63,171 bases of DNA from Bradyrhizobium sp. ARR65 (GTDB taxonomy: Bacteria; Pseudomonadota; Alphaproteobacteria; Rhizobiales; Xanthobacteraceae): contig NZ_AWZU01000028.1 in NCBI RefSeq assembly GCF_000472385.1, positions 334 through 63,504 of the forward strand, read 5' to 3'. Shown here one piece after another: positions 44,614-53,503 of the stretch. The notes under the pieces were generated by a model. The model was not told where the DNA came from. It was given only the letters and a program-made list of their open reading frames with translations, and did not search any database. Position numbers and translations under genes: made by a program. Position 1 is the stretch's first letter. Each line of letters starts with the position of its first letter.

Positions 44614-44913
44614 TGGCTGCCTCGCTACCGCCGCTGGCTGGTTTGAAAACTCATCCGGAAACAGCGGGTTGCTAATCCGCCAGGAGATACCGACCCTTAT
44701 ATGGTTAGCAGAACCTCTAAGTCACGCCCATGTATCCCGACTGGGCTCCATTCGCTGCGACCTATGCGCCAGATAGCCATACGCTGCGATCTCGCCTCGG
44801 TTTAACCTTTACGCGTCTTTAATGGCGGCCGTTTTAGGGTCTCCAAGCGCGGCTCAAAACGGGCTGCGGGCCGTCCAGGATGGCGGCTGTTCGCGTACGC
44901 GTTGGAGTGTCCT
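44614..44913. promoter_or_regulatory. Divergent intergenic region with possible RpoH-type promoter for hsp20-lon
   Basis: On the minus strand, CTTAG (44721-44717) and CCATAT (44704-44699) are separated by 12 bases. This resembles a heat-shock sigma factor promoter (CTTGAA...CCCATNT) about 85 bases before the hsp20 start. The match is partial. I looked for a ROSE-type RNA thermometer before the hsp20 start (typical for rhizobial small heat-shock genes) and saw no convincing one. The motA-like promoter must also lie here. Confidence 0.35.
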
Positions 44914-45687
44914 ATGGATATCATGACAGGCGCAGGCCTGGTAGCCGGCACCATTGTCATCGCAACGTTGATGTTGCTGGGCGGCGACCTCGGCATTTTC
45001 GTCAGCGACCACGCGGTCATCATCATCTTCGGCGGCTCGATCTCGGCGACAATGATCCGCTTTCCGCTCGGCGTGATCCTGCACGGCCTGCCGCTTGGCT
45101 TGAAGTACGCGTTCACGATGAGCCGGCTCTCGGCCCGCGACCTCGTTGACGAGCTAGCGCGCATCGCGGAGATCGCGCGCAAGCAGGGGCCGGTCGGCCT
45201 GGAGAAGGTCGAGACCGACGAGCCGTTCCTCGCCAAAGGCATCCGCTACGTCGCCGACGGTTATGACCTCGAATTCATCCGCGACAATCTCGAGCGCGAT
45301 CGCGACAATTTTCTGATGCATCTGGACGAGGGCAGCAAGATCTACCGCGCGATCGGCGACTGTGCGCCGGCCTTCGGGATGGTCGGCACGCTCATCGGCA
45401 TGGTGCAGATGTTTGCCAACATGACCGATCCTTCCAAGCTCGGCCCCTATATGGCGACGGCGCTGCTGGCGACGCTGTACGGCGCGGTGCTCGCAAACCT
45501 GATCTGTCTGCCGATCGCCGACAAGCTGCATGGCAAGCTGCTCGACGAAGAAACCAACCGCACCCTGATCATCGACGGCATCCTGATGATCCGCGATTCC
45601 AAGAGCCCGGCCTTGGTGCGCGAGATGCTGCTCGCCTATCTGCCGGAGAAACTTCGCCATGAGGAAGGCGAGCCGGTGCCGGCCTAA
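44914..45687 (+). CDS. motA: MotA/PomA-type proton channel subunit
   Basis: A 257-residue four-span membrane protein of the MotA/TolQ/ExbB superfamily. The N terminus MDIMTGAGLVAGTIVIATLML and the GGSISATMIRFPLG loop are PomA-like. The channel helices are GDCAPAFGMVGTLIGMVQMF and GPYMATALLATLYGAVLANLICLPIADKL, with the conserved Pro and Thr positions. ATG at 44914 has GGAG upstream. It sits 36 bases before a motB-like gene and probably forms an ion-driven complex with it. No flagellar genes are nearby. Confidence 0.87.
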   Translation: MDIMTGAGLVAGTIVIATLMLLGGDLGIFVSDHAVIIIFGGSISATMIRFPLGVILHGLPLGLKYAFTMSRLSARDLVDELARIAEIARKQGPVGLEKVETDEPFLAKGIRYVADGYDLEFIRDNLERDRDNFLMHLDEGSKIYRAIGDCAPAFGMVGTLIGMVQMFANMTDPSKLGPYMATALLATLYGAVLANLICLPIADKLHGKLLDEETNRTLIIDGILMIRDSKSPALVREMLLAYLPEKLRHEEGEPVPA

Positions 45688-45723
45688 AGCACCGATCCGA
45701 GAGCTTGAGGCGGAGCTGGAGGC

Positions 45724-46551
45724 ATGGCCAAGAAGAAACGCGGCGAAGCGCATGGTGGCGGCCACGGCTGGTTCGTGACCTTTGCCGACCTCATGGGCTT
45801 GATGATGAGCTTCTTCGTGATGCTCGTCGCCTTCTCCACCCAGGACGCGGCAAAGCTCAAGATCGTCGCGGGTTCGATGCGTGATGCCTTCGGCGTGCAG
45901 ACGCAGTCGCGTTATTCGGGCATGATCGAATCCGACGGCCTGCCGACGCGCCCCAAGGCGAAGAACCTCGATCATATCCCGCCGGAGGAGGCTTCCAACA
46001 ACCCGGCCCCGGAGGATGAGAACAAGCGGGCGGTCGGTGCGAAGACCAAGATCGACCGCGAATTTGCGCTCGCCTCGGCCTCTCTTCGTCAGGCCCTGCA
46101 GGACATGCCGGAGCTCACCGAAATCTCCAAACACGTCATGTTCGAGGAAACCAAGCAGGGCCTGAACCTGGAGATCGTGGACCAGGATGGCCGGTCGATG
46201 TTCGCCGACGGTTCCAAGGAGCCGTACGAGCGCACCCGGCGGCTGATCGAAAAGCTTGCCATTCCGCTCAAGCAGACGCCGTTGCGCATTTCCATCGTCG
46301 GCCACACCGCGGCCGGACTCGTTCCCTCGCGCGGCGACTACGGCCCCTTCGATCTATCGGCCGATCGCGCCAACGCCGTGCGCCAGATCCTGGAGCACGA
46401 GGGGCTGCCCGTCTCTCACATTTATTCGGTGGCCGGTAAGGCTGATACCCAGCCGCTCTTTCCTGACGATCCCTCGCTTGCGGCCAACCGTCGCGTCACC
46501 ATCACGCTGATGCGCGAGGATCCAGCCCTGCCGCCCGATCTGAAGCCGTAA
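45724..46551 (+). CDS. motB: MotB/PomB-type stator protein with OmpA domain
   Basis: A 275-residue protein: a short basic cytoplasmic N terminus, then one membrane span WFVTFADLMGLMMSFFVMLVAFS that carries the channel Asp (Asp22), a linker rich in charged residues, and a C-terminal OmpA/MotB peptidoglycan-binding domain (about 165-265) with ISIVGHTAAG, LSADRANAVRQILEHEG and NRRVTITL. With MotA it would form a stator-like energising complex. The lack of adjacent flagellar genes leaves open whether it turns flagella or powers another cell-envelope process. Confidence 0.87.
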   Translation: MAKKKRGEAHGGGHGWFVTFADLMGLMMSFFVMLVAFSTQDAAKLKIVAGSMRDAFGVQTQSRYSGMIESDGLPTRPKAKNLDHIPPEEASNNPAPEDENKRAVGAKTKIDREFALASASLRQALQDMPELTEISKHVMFEETKQGLNLEIVDQDGRSMFADGSKEPYERTRRLIEKLAIPLKQTPLRISIVGHTAAGLVPSRGDYGPFDLSADRANAVRQILEHEGLPVSHIYSVAGKADTQPLFPDDPSLAANRRVTITLMREDPALPPDLKP

Positions 46552-46710
46552 CCGCCTTACATTACCAATACTATTTTACCTCTGCCCTTCGGCCTGGAGT
46601 CGCGTAAGGACGCACGCGGCGTCGCTCGATTCCGTTACGTCTCTGTCCGCTCTGAGTTCTCGATAGCCTGTTCGGATCAAATCTGCCGTCCAAGGTGTTT
46701 CTGCCGGATC

Positions 46711-48608
46711 ATGGCCGTCAGCGTCACATCCACCGAAGCTCATGAAGGTCCGGCCACATCGAGCTTTTGGGCCCTGATGCTAGGGAGCGTCGGCGTCGTA
46801 TTCGGCGATATCGGCACATCGCCGCTCTACGCTTTCCGCGAGGCCGTCGCCGGTGCAGCTCAAGGGCAGCCGGTAAGCCGTGTCATCGTGCTTGGCGTGC
46901 TGTCGCTGATCCTTTGGGCGCTTCTGATTGTCGTGACCGCAAAATATGTGCTGCTGTTGCTGCGGGCCGACAATAACGGAGAAGGCGGCACGCTTTCGCT
47001 GATGGCACTCGGGCAGCGCGCGTTGGGAAAACCCAGCCTGTTTCTGCTGTCGCTCGGTGTCATCGGAGCATCGATGTTCATCGGCGATTCCATGATCACG
47101 CCGGCCATCTCGGTGCTCTCGGCCGTCGAAGGTCTCAAGCTCGCCGCTCCGGCGCTCGAGCATTACGTGGTGCCGCTGACCGTCTTCATTCTGTTCGTGC
47201 TGTTTTCTGTCCAGAGCAGCGGGACTTCGCGCGTCGCCTCCGCCTTCGGCCCGGTCATGATCGCGTGGTTCTTGAGCTTGGCGGCCATAGGCCTCATCCA
47301 CATCAGCGATGATCCGTCCGTGCTGACCGTGATCAATCCGTTATACGGCATCCGATTTCTGTTGACCCACGGAACCGTTGGGCTGGTCACGTTGGGTGCC
47401 GTGTTCCTGGCAGTGACCGGAGGCGAAGCTCTCTATGCCGACCTGGGCCATTTTGGCCGCAGGCCGATTCAATCCGCATGGCTCTATCTCGTGCTGCCCG
47501 CGCTTCTCATCAACTATTTCGGGCAGGGCGCGCTTGTCCTTTCCAATCCTGCGGCAGTCGAGAATTCCTTCTACCTCATGGTTCCCGAGATATTGCTGCT
47601 GCCACTCATCGTCCTGGCGACCGCCGCGACGGTGATTGCGAGCCAGGCGGTGATTACCGGAGCCTATTCGCTCATGCGCCAAGCGGTGCAACTGGGCCTG
47701 TTGCCGCGGTTCGAGGTTCGCTACACGTCCGAGACGCATGCCGGACAGATCTACCTTCCGCGCGTGAACAGGCTGCTTCTGATTGGGGTGATGCTGCTTG
47801 TCCTGATGTTTCGGACCTCGAGCGGACTGGCATCCGCATACGGCATTGCTGTTTCCACGACGATGGTCGCGGACGGCATTATGGGGTTCGTGGTGATCTG
47901 GCAGTTGTGGAACTGGCGCGCCGCGGTCGCCGGCGCTGTCATCATTCCCTTCGTGACGGTGGATACGACTTTTTTCGCTGCCAATCTCTTGAAGCTGTTC
48001 GAGGGCGCCTGGGTGCCGCTATTGTTCGGCAGCACGATGGCCGTGATGATCTGGACTTGGCGCCGCGGCACGGCCATCCTCATCGTCAAGACCCGGCGCA
48101 TCGAAGTGCCGCTCGACGACCTGATCAAGAGCCTTGAAAAACGGCCACCTCACGTGGTGAAGGGTACCGCAGTGTTTCTCACCAGCGATCCGAATTTCGT
48201 CCCGACGGCACTGCTGCACAATCTCAAGCACAACAAAGTCCTGCATGAGCACAATGTGATCCTCACGATCGAGACAGCGCAGACGCCGCGTGTCGATCCC
48301 TCCGAGCGTGTCTCGATCGAGACGGTCAGCAGCAAGTTTACAAAGGTGCGCTTGCGCTTCGGCTTTATGGAATCGCCAACGTGCCCAGGGCGCTTGCGAT
48401 CGCGCGCAAGCTCGGGTGGCAATTCGACATCATGTCGACTTCGTTTTTCGTCTCGCGGCGCGCGTTGAAGGCGTCCAGCCAGTCGGGAATGCCGCGTTGG
48501 CAAGATCACCTTTTCATTGCCATGAGCCGGTCGGCCAACGATGCTACCGATTACTTCCAGATTCCGACGGGACGGGTGGTTGAAGTTGGCACCCAAGTCT
48601 CCATCTAG
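46711..48608 (+). pseudogene. kup: kup potassium transporter, copy 1, broken by a one-base frameshift
   Basis: K+:H+ symporter of the Kup family, about 12 spans plus a cytosolic C-terminal domain. The first 555 codons read normally: GDIGTSPLYAFREA, LRADNNGEGGTLSLMAL, DSMITPAISVLSAVEGL. At 48376-48377, GAATCGCCAACGTGCCC stands where the intact neighbour has GAAACGCCCAACGTGCCC, so one C is missing. The frame then ends at 48468 after 30 foreign residues. The true C terminus (PRALAIARKLGWQFDIMSTS to VEVGTQVSI) continues in the next frame to 48608. The full protein would have about 632 residues. Either a real inactivation, a sequencing error in a C run, or a truncated but working transporter. Confidence 0.88.
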
Positions 48609-48740
48609 GGCAGAGCAGAAGGTATGCATTTTTGCATGGTGTAGCCTGCAAAATCGCCCTAGGCTATGCTCCCAACGCAAGACTATATGCCGGCCGCTTT
48701 GCATTGTGCGCAGTGAAGCATTTTTGAGGCACAACATTTC

Positions 48741-50663
48741 ATGACAACCGATGCTGCAGCTCGGGCCCCGGAAACGGTGGCGGTGACCGGGCATGGCGAT
48801 ACCCATTCGACGGCTGGCTTCGCCGCGTTGACGCTGGGTAGCATTGGTGTCGTCTATGGCGACATCGGTACCAGCCCGCTGTACGCGTTGCGCGAGGCGG
48901 TCGTTGCCGCGAGCAACGGCGGTACCGCGACCACGCAAGCCGTGATGGGCGTCATCTCGCTCATCCTCTGGGCGTTGATTATCGTGGTGACCCTCAAATA
49001 CGTGGTGATTCTGCTGCGCGCGGATAACCACGGCGAGGGCGGCACGCTCGCGCTGATGGCGCTGGCGCAGCGCGGGGTCGCCAAGACGGTCGGTACGATC
49101 GTCCTGCTCGGTATCATCAGCGGCGCGCTGTTTTACGGCGACGCGGTGATCACGCCAGCGCTGTCGGTCTTGTCGGCGATCGAAGGTATCAAGCTCGTCA
49201 CCTCGTCGCTCGACCCCTACGTGGTTCCGATCACGGTCGTGATCCTGATGGCGCTGTTTGCCGTACAGTCGCGCGGCACCGCGCGGGTGGCGGCGTTCTT
49301 CGGACCGATCATGCTGGTTTGGTTCGCCGTCATCGGAATTGGTGGCATCGTGGCGATCACGCGGTACCCAGAGGTGCTGTACGCGCTCAATCCGCTCTAT
49401 GCCGTCTCCTTCATGCTGCATCATGGCATGATCGGGTTTGTCACCTTGGGCGCGGTATTCCTCGCGGTGACCGGCGCGGAAGCGCTCTATGCCGACCTCG
49501 GCCATTTCGGCAAGCGGCCGATCCAGACCGCCTGGCTGTTCATTGTGCTGCCGTCGCTGGCAGCCAATTATCTGGGACAGGGCGCGCTTGTGATCGTCGA
49601 TCCCAAGGCGGTCGAGAACCCGTTCTTCCTGATGTTTCCGGATTGGGCGCTGCTGCCGATGGTCGCGCTTGCGACGGTCGCGACCGTGATCGCGAGCCAG
49701 GCGGTCATCACGGGGGCCTATTCGCTGACGCGCCAGGCGATTCAACTTGGCCTGTTGCCGCGCTTTGAAATCCGCCACACCTCGGAATCTCAGTCCGGTC
49801 AGATCTTCATGCCGCGCGTCAACACGCTTCTGTTCGTGCTGGTGATGCTGCTCGTGCTGATGTTCAAATCATCGAGCGCCCTGGCGTCCGCCTACGGCAT
49901 CTCGGTGACGGGGACCATGGTGGTCACCGCGATGATGGGCTTTGTGGTGATTTGGCGGGTGTGGCGCTGGTCGATCGTGGCCGCTGCCGCGCTGATCGCG
50001 CCGTTCCTGTTCCTGGATCTCACCTTCCTGGCCGCGAATTTGCTCAAGGTGTTTGAAGGCGGGTGGGTGCCGCTTGCGCTCGGCGGCACGGTAATGCTGC
50101 TGATGTATACATGGCGCCGCGGCAGCCGGCTGTTGTTCGAGAAGTCGCGCAAGCTGGAATTCCCGCTCGCCGATCTCGTTGCCATGCTGGAAAAGAAGCC
50201 CCCGCAGCGCGTACCCGGCACCGCCGTGTTCCTCACCAGCGATCCCGTCAGCGCGCCGACCGCGCTCATGCACAGCTTGAAGCATTATAAGGTGCTGCAT
50301 GAAAAGAACGTCATTCTCACCATCGAGTCCGCGCAGAGGCCGCGGGTCGACCCGGCCGAACGGGTCCGGCTGGAGCAGATCAGTCCGACCTTCTCGAAGG
50401 TAACGCTGCGCTTCGGTTTCATGGAAACGCCCAACGTGCCCAAGGCGCTCGCGATCGCGCGCAAGCTCGGCTGGCAGTTCGACATCATGTCGACCTCGTT
50501 CTTCTTGTCTCGCCGCGCGTTGAAACCAGCCGCGCATTCCGGCATGCCGCGCTGGCAGGACCATTTGTTCATCGCGCTGAGCCGCACGGCGAACGACGCC
50601 ACCGACTACTTTCAGATCCCCAGCGGGCGCGTGGTCGAGGTTGGCACCCAGATCACGATCTAG
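48741..50663 (+). CDS. kup: Kup potassium transporter, copy 2, intact
   Basis: K+ uptake protein of 640 residues. The N-terminal soluble segment is followed by GSIGVVYGDIGTSPLYALREA, LRADNHGEGGTLALMALAQR, GDAVITPALSVLSAIEGI and about 12 spans. The cytosolic C-terminal domain ends VVEVGTQITI. It is a close paralogue of the preceding kup gene and shares long identical stretches, consistent with tandem duplication. The 132-base gap between them carries a small ATGCA-TTTT-TGCAT hairpin (48624-48637), and each gene probably has its own promoter. Confidence 0.95.
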   Translation: MTTDAAARAPETVAVTGHGDTHSTAGFAALTLGSIGVVYGDIGTSPLYALREAVVAASNGGTATTQAVMGVISLILWALIIVVTLKYVVILLRADNHGEGGTLALMALAQRGVAKTVGTIVLLGIISGALFYGDAVITPALSVLSAIEGIKLVTSSLDPYVVPITVVILMALFAVQSRGTARVAAFFGPIMLVWFAVIGIGGIVAITRYPEVLYALNPLYAVSFMLHHGMIGFVTLGAVFLAVTGAEALYADLGHFGKRPIQTAWLFIVLPSLAANYLGQGALVIVDPKAVENPFFLMFPDWALLPMVALATVATVIASQAVITGAYSLTRQAIQLGLLPRFEIRHTSESQSGQIFMPRVNTLLFVLVMLLVLMFKSSSALASAYGISVTGTMVVTAMMGFVVIWRVWRWSIVAAAALIAPFLFLDLTFLAANLLKVFEGGWVPLALGGTVMLLMYTWRRGSRLLFEKSRKLEFPLADLVAMLEKKPPQRVPGTAVFLTSDPVSAPTALMHSLKHYKVLHEKNVILTIESAQRPRVDPAERVRLEQISPTFSKVTLRFGFMETPNVPKALAIARKLGWQFDIMSTSFFLSRRALKPAAHSGMPRWQDHLFIALSRTANDATDYFQIPSGRVVEVGTQITI

Positions 50664-50776
50664 GTTTCGGTCGTCCCCCTAAGCGCTTGTGGCGCTTGAT
50701 TTTTGTCCCGTTAGGGGCGAGGTTGCGACGCGCGTGAGGCTCGTTCGCGCGTGGATGAAGTTGTCGGAGGAAGTGC

Positions 50777-51106
50777 GTGGCGGACCACAGGGTACAGGAT
50801 TTGACGCCGCAAGAGGTGTCGCAGGGTATGGCGGACGGGCGTTACCTGCTCGTCGACGTCCGTGAGCCCAATGAGGTGGCTGTGGAGGCCTATCCCGGTG
50901 GTGTGGTGGTTCCGCTCTCGACCTTCGATCCGCAAGAGATTCCCGATCCGCAGGGCAAGCAGGTGGTTTTCGCCTGTCGTTCCGGCAAACGCTCAGTAAC
51001 CGCATCGCTTGCGGCGCAGGCCGCCGGGCTTCCTTACGATAAGCATCTGGCCGGCGGAATCCTCGGCTGGAAAGCGGCAGGGCTGCCGACCAAGACCGCC
51101 GGCTGA
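50777..51106 (+). CDS. Rhodanese-like domain protein
   Basis: A 109-residue single rhodanese domain with a GTG start at 50777 preceded by GGAGGAAG. The fold markers LLVDVREPNEV and VVFACRSGKRS are present; Cys67 in the six-residue active loop CRSGKR is the persulfide-carrying residue. It should move sulfane sulfur in the cytoplasm. It lies eight bases before an aminotransferase gene and leads a three-gene unit. Confidence 0.9.
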   Translation: MADHRVQDLTPQEVSQGMADGRYLLVDVREPNEVAVEAYPGGVVVPLSTFDPQEIPDPQGKQVVFACRSGKRSVTASLAAQAAGLPYDKHLAGGILGWKAAGLPTKTAG

Positions 51107-51114
51107 GCCCTGCC

Positions 51115-52293
51115 ATGACGTCCATGAACAAGGTCTTTGCGGATCTTCCCGTCACGATTTTCGAGGCCATGTCGCAGCTTGCGCGCGACAACAACGCCAT
51201 CAATCTCGGCCAGGGCTTTCCGGACGATCCGGGCCCGGAGGACATCCGCCGCGCCGCTGCTGACGCTGTCGTCAACGGCTATAATCAATACCCGTCGATG
51301 ATGGGGATCCCGGAGCTGCGTCAGGCGATCGCCAGCCATTACGGGCACTGGCATGGCCTCAAGCTCGATCCGATGACCGAAGTGATGGTCACATCGGGCG
51401 GCACCGAGGCGCTGACCTCGGCGATCCTCGCCGTGGTCGAGCCCGGGGATGAGGTCATCGTCTTCCAGCCGGTCTATGATTCCTACCTGCCGATCATTCG
51501 CCAGGCCGGCGGCATCCCGCGGCTGCTTAGGCTCGAACCGCCGCATTGGCGGCTCTCGGAGGAGATGCTGCGCGGCGCGTTTAACCGCAAGACCAAGGCG
51601 GTGCTGCTCAACAATCCGCTCAACCCGGCCGCCGTGGTCTATCCGCGCGAGGACCTCGAGCTTCTCGCACGCTTCTGCCAGGAGTTCGACACCATCGCGA
51701 TCTGCGACGAGGTCTGGGAGCACGTCATCTTCGACGGCCGCGAGCACATTCCGCTGATCACGATTCCCGGCATGCGCGACCGCACCATCAAGGTCGGCTC
51801 GGCGGGCAAGATCTTCTCGCTCACGGGCTGGAAGATCGGCTTTGTCTGCGCCGCGCCGCCGCTCTTGCGCGTCGCCGCCAAAGTCCACCAGTTTCTCACC
51901 TTCACCACCGCGCCCAATCTGCAGGTCGCGGTGGCCTACGGCCTCTCCAAGCCGGACGAATATTTCTTCGACATGCGGAAAGACTTGGCGCGCAGCCGCG
52001 ACCGGCTCACAGAAGGATTGAAGAGCCTAGGCTTCCCCGTCTTACGCTCGCAAGGCACCTATTTCCTCACCGTCGACCTCTCGCCTCTGGGCCTCAACGA
52101 GACCGACGAAGCATTCTGCCGGCGCATCGTCACCGACTACAAGGTGGCGGCTATCCCGGTCTCGGCCTTCTACGAACAGGATGCGGTGACGTCGGTGGTG
52201 CGGTTCTGTTTCGCCAAGAAGGACGCAACGCTGGATACCGCGCTGGAGCGTCTTGCGGACGCGGTGCGTCGCCGGAAACATGTGAGCGCATGA
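51115..52293 (+). CDS. PLP-dependent class I/II aminotransferase (methionine/kynurenine aminotransferase type)
   Basis: A 392-residue fold-type I aminotransferase. The NLGQGFPDDPGP start, SGGTEAL cofactor loop, NNPLNPAA, AICDEVWEH (Asp for the PLP nitrogen), Schiff-base Lys232 in SAGKIFSLTGWK and RFCFAKKDATLD near the C terminus are present. The motif set fits the kynurenine-oxoglutarate / methionine (YbdL) / succinyl-diaminopimelate group, and the substrate is not settled by sequence. Its stop overlaps the start of a polyamine-binding protein gene (ATGA). Confidence 0.88.
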   Translation: MTSMNKVFADLPVTIFEAMSQLARDNNAINLGQGFPDDPGPEDIRRAAADAVVNGYNQYPSMMGIPELRQAIASHYGHWHGLKLDPMTEVMVTSGGTEALTSAILAVVEPGDEVIVFQPVYDSYLPIIRQAGGIPRLLRLEPPHWRLSEEMLRGAFNRKTKAVLLNNPLNPAAVVYPREDLELLARFCQEFDTIAICDEVWEHVIFDGREHIPLITIPGMRDRTIKVGSAGKIFSLTGWKIGFVCAAPPLLRVAAKVHQFLTFTTAPNLQVAVAYGLSKPDEYFFDMRKDLARSRDRLTEGLKSLGFPVLRSQGTYFLTVDLSPLGLNETDEAFCRRIVTDYKVAAIPVSAFYEQDAVTSVVRFCFAKKDATLDTALERLADAVRRRKHVSA

Positions 52294-53405
52294 TGAAAGG
52301 CTCGGGCCGGTTTCGTATCAACTGCGCGGTTGCGATTCTCATCGCAGCCGCGTTTGTGTCTCCATCGGCCAAAGCAGAGGAGCGCACGGTCAATTTCTAC
52401 AATTGGTCGAACTATATGGCGCCGGACGTCCTGGAGAATTTTACCAAGGAGACCGGTATCAAGGTCGTCTACGACACGTTCGACGCCAACGAGACCTTGG
52501 AGACGCGGCTGCTTGCGGGCAAGTCGGGTTACGATGTCGTTGTGCCCACCGCCTATTTCCTGCAGCGGCAGATCAAGGCGAATGTGTTCCAGAAGCTCGA
52601 CAAGTCGAAGCTGCCGAACCTCGCTAATGCGTGGCCCTTCGTGACGCAGCATCTGGCGACTTACGATCCAGGCAATGTCTATGCCGTCAACTACATGTGG
52701 GGCACCACCGGCATCGGCTACAATGTCCAGAAGGCGAAGGAGATCCTTGGCCCCGACGGCAACATCGATAGCTGGGACATAGTGTTCAAGCCCGAGAATC
52801 TCGCCAAGTTCAGGGATTGCGGCGTGCACATGCTGGACTCGGCGGACGATATTTTTCCCGCTGCGCTCGGTTATCTCGGCCTCGATCCGAACTCGACCAA
52901 GCAGGCGGACCTGGAGAAGGCTGCCGAGCTTGTCAGCAAGGTCCGGCCCTATGTCCGCAAGTTTCATTCATCGGAATATTTGAGCGCGCTCGCGACGGGA
53001 GAAATCTGCCTGGTCGTGGGCTGGTCGGGCGACATCATGCAGGCGCGCAGCCGCGCCGCGGAATCAAAGAACGGCATCGAGATCGGCTATTCCATCCCGA
53101 AAGAGGGCGCGCAGATGTTCTTCGACAACCTCGCGATCCCTGCCGACGCACAACACGTGGCCGAAGCCTATGAGCTGATCAACTATCTCTACCGGCCCGA
53201 CGTCGCCGCCAAGAATTCGAATTTCCTGTCCTATGCCAACGGCAATCTGGCCAGCCAGAAGCTGATCGATCCGAAGATTTTCGACGACAAGAACATCTAT
53301 CCGGACGAGGCGACGCTCTCGAAGCTGTTCGTCATTACGGCCCGCGATCCGGCGGCACAGCGGATCATCAACCGGCTGTGGACACGGGTGAAGACAGGGC
53401 GGTGA
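52290..53405 (+). CDS. Periplasmic polyamine (putrescine)-binding protein, PotF/PotD-like
   Basis: A 371-residue precursor with a signal peptide ending SAKA-EE. The mature protein has the PotF/PotD fold: VNFYNWSNYMAPDVLENFTKETGIKVVYDTFDANE, NYMWGTTGIGYN, GYLGLDPNS and VVGWSGDIMQARSRA, the last including ligand-contact positions. No permease or ATPase gene is adjacent. It is coupled by a 4-base overlap to the aminotransferase, so it either shares a transporter encoded elsewhere or acts as a sensor. Confidence 0.9.
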   Translation: MMKGSGRFRINCAVAILIAAAFVSPSAKAEERTVNFYNWSNYMAPDVLENFTKETGIKVVYDTFDANETLETRLLAGKSGYDVVVPTAYFLQRQIKANVFQKLDKSKLPNLANAWPFVTQHLATYDPGNVYAVNYMWGTTGIGYNVQKAKEILGPDGNIDSWDIVFKPENLAKFRDCGVHMLDSADDIFPAALGYLGLDPNSTKQADLEKAAELVSKVRPYVRKFHSSEYLSALATGEICLVVGWSGDIMQARSRAAESKNGIEIGYSIPKEGAQMFFDNLAIPADAQHVAEAYELINYLYRPDVAAKNSNFLSYANGNLASQKLIDPKIFDDKNIYPDEATLSKLFVITARDPAAQRIINRLWTRVKTGR

Positions 53406-53413
53406 AGCAAGCC

Positions 53414-53491
53414 GTCATTCCGGGCGATACGGAGCATCGAACCCGGAATCTCGAGGTTCCGGTTTCGCGCTTTCGCGCGCCACGGAATGAC
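53414..53491. repeat. Dispersed palindrome, module C (divergent copy)
   Basis: Begins GTCATTCCGGG, passes through GAACCCGGAATCTCGAGGTTCC and ends GGAATGAC, a variant of the copy at 35025-35104. It fills the gap between the convergent polyamine-binding-protein and lpxXL genes and may act as a transcription barrier. Confidence 0.75.
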
Positions 53492-53503
53492 TCCGCAAAA
53501 CAG

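Noticed and set aside
44614..44913. ROSE-type RNA thermometer before hsp20
   Set aside because: Expected for rhizobial small heat-shock genes, but the typical short pairing near the Shine-Dalgarno site with a TTGCTCC-like partner is not evident here.
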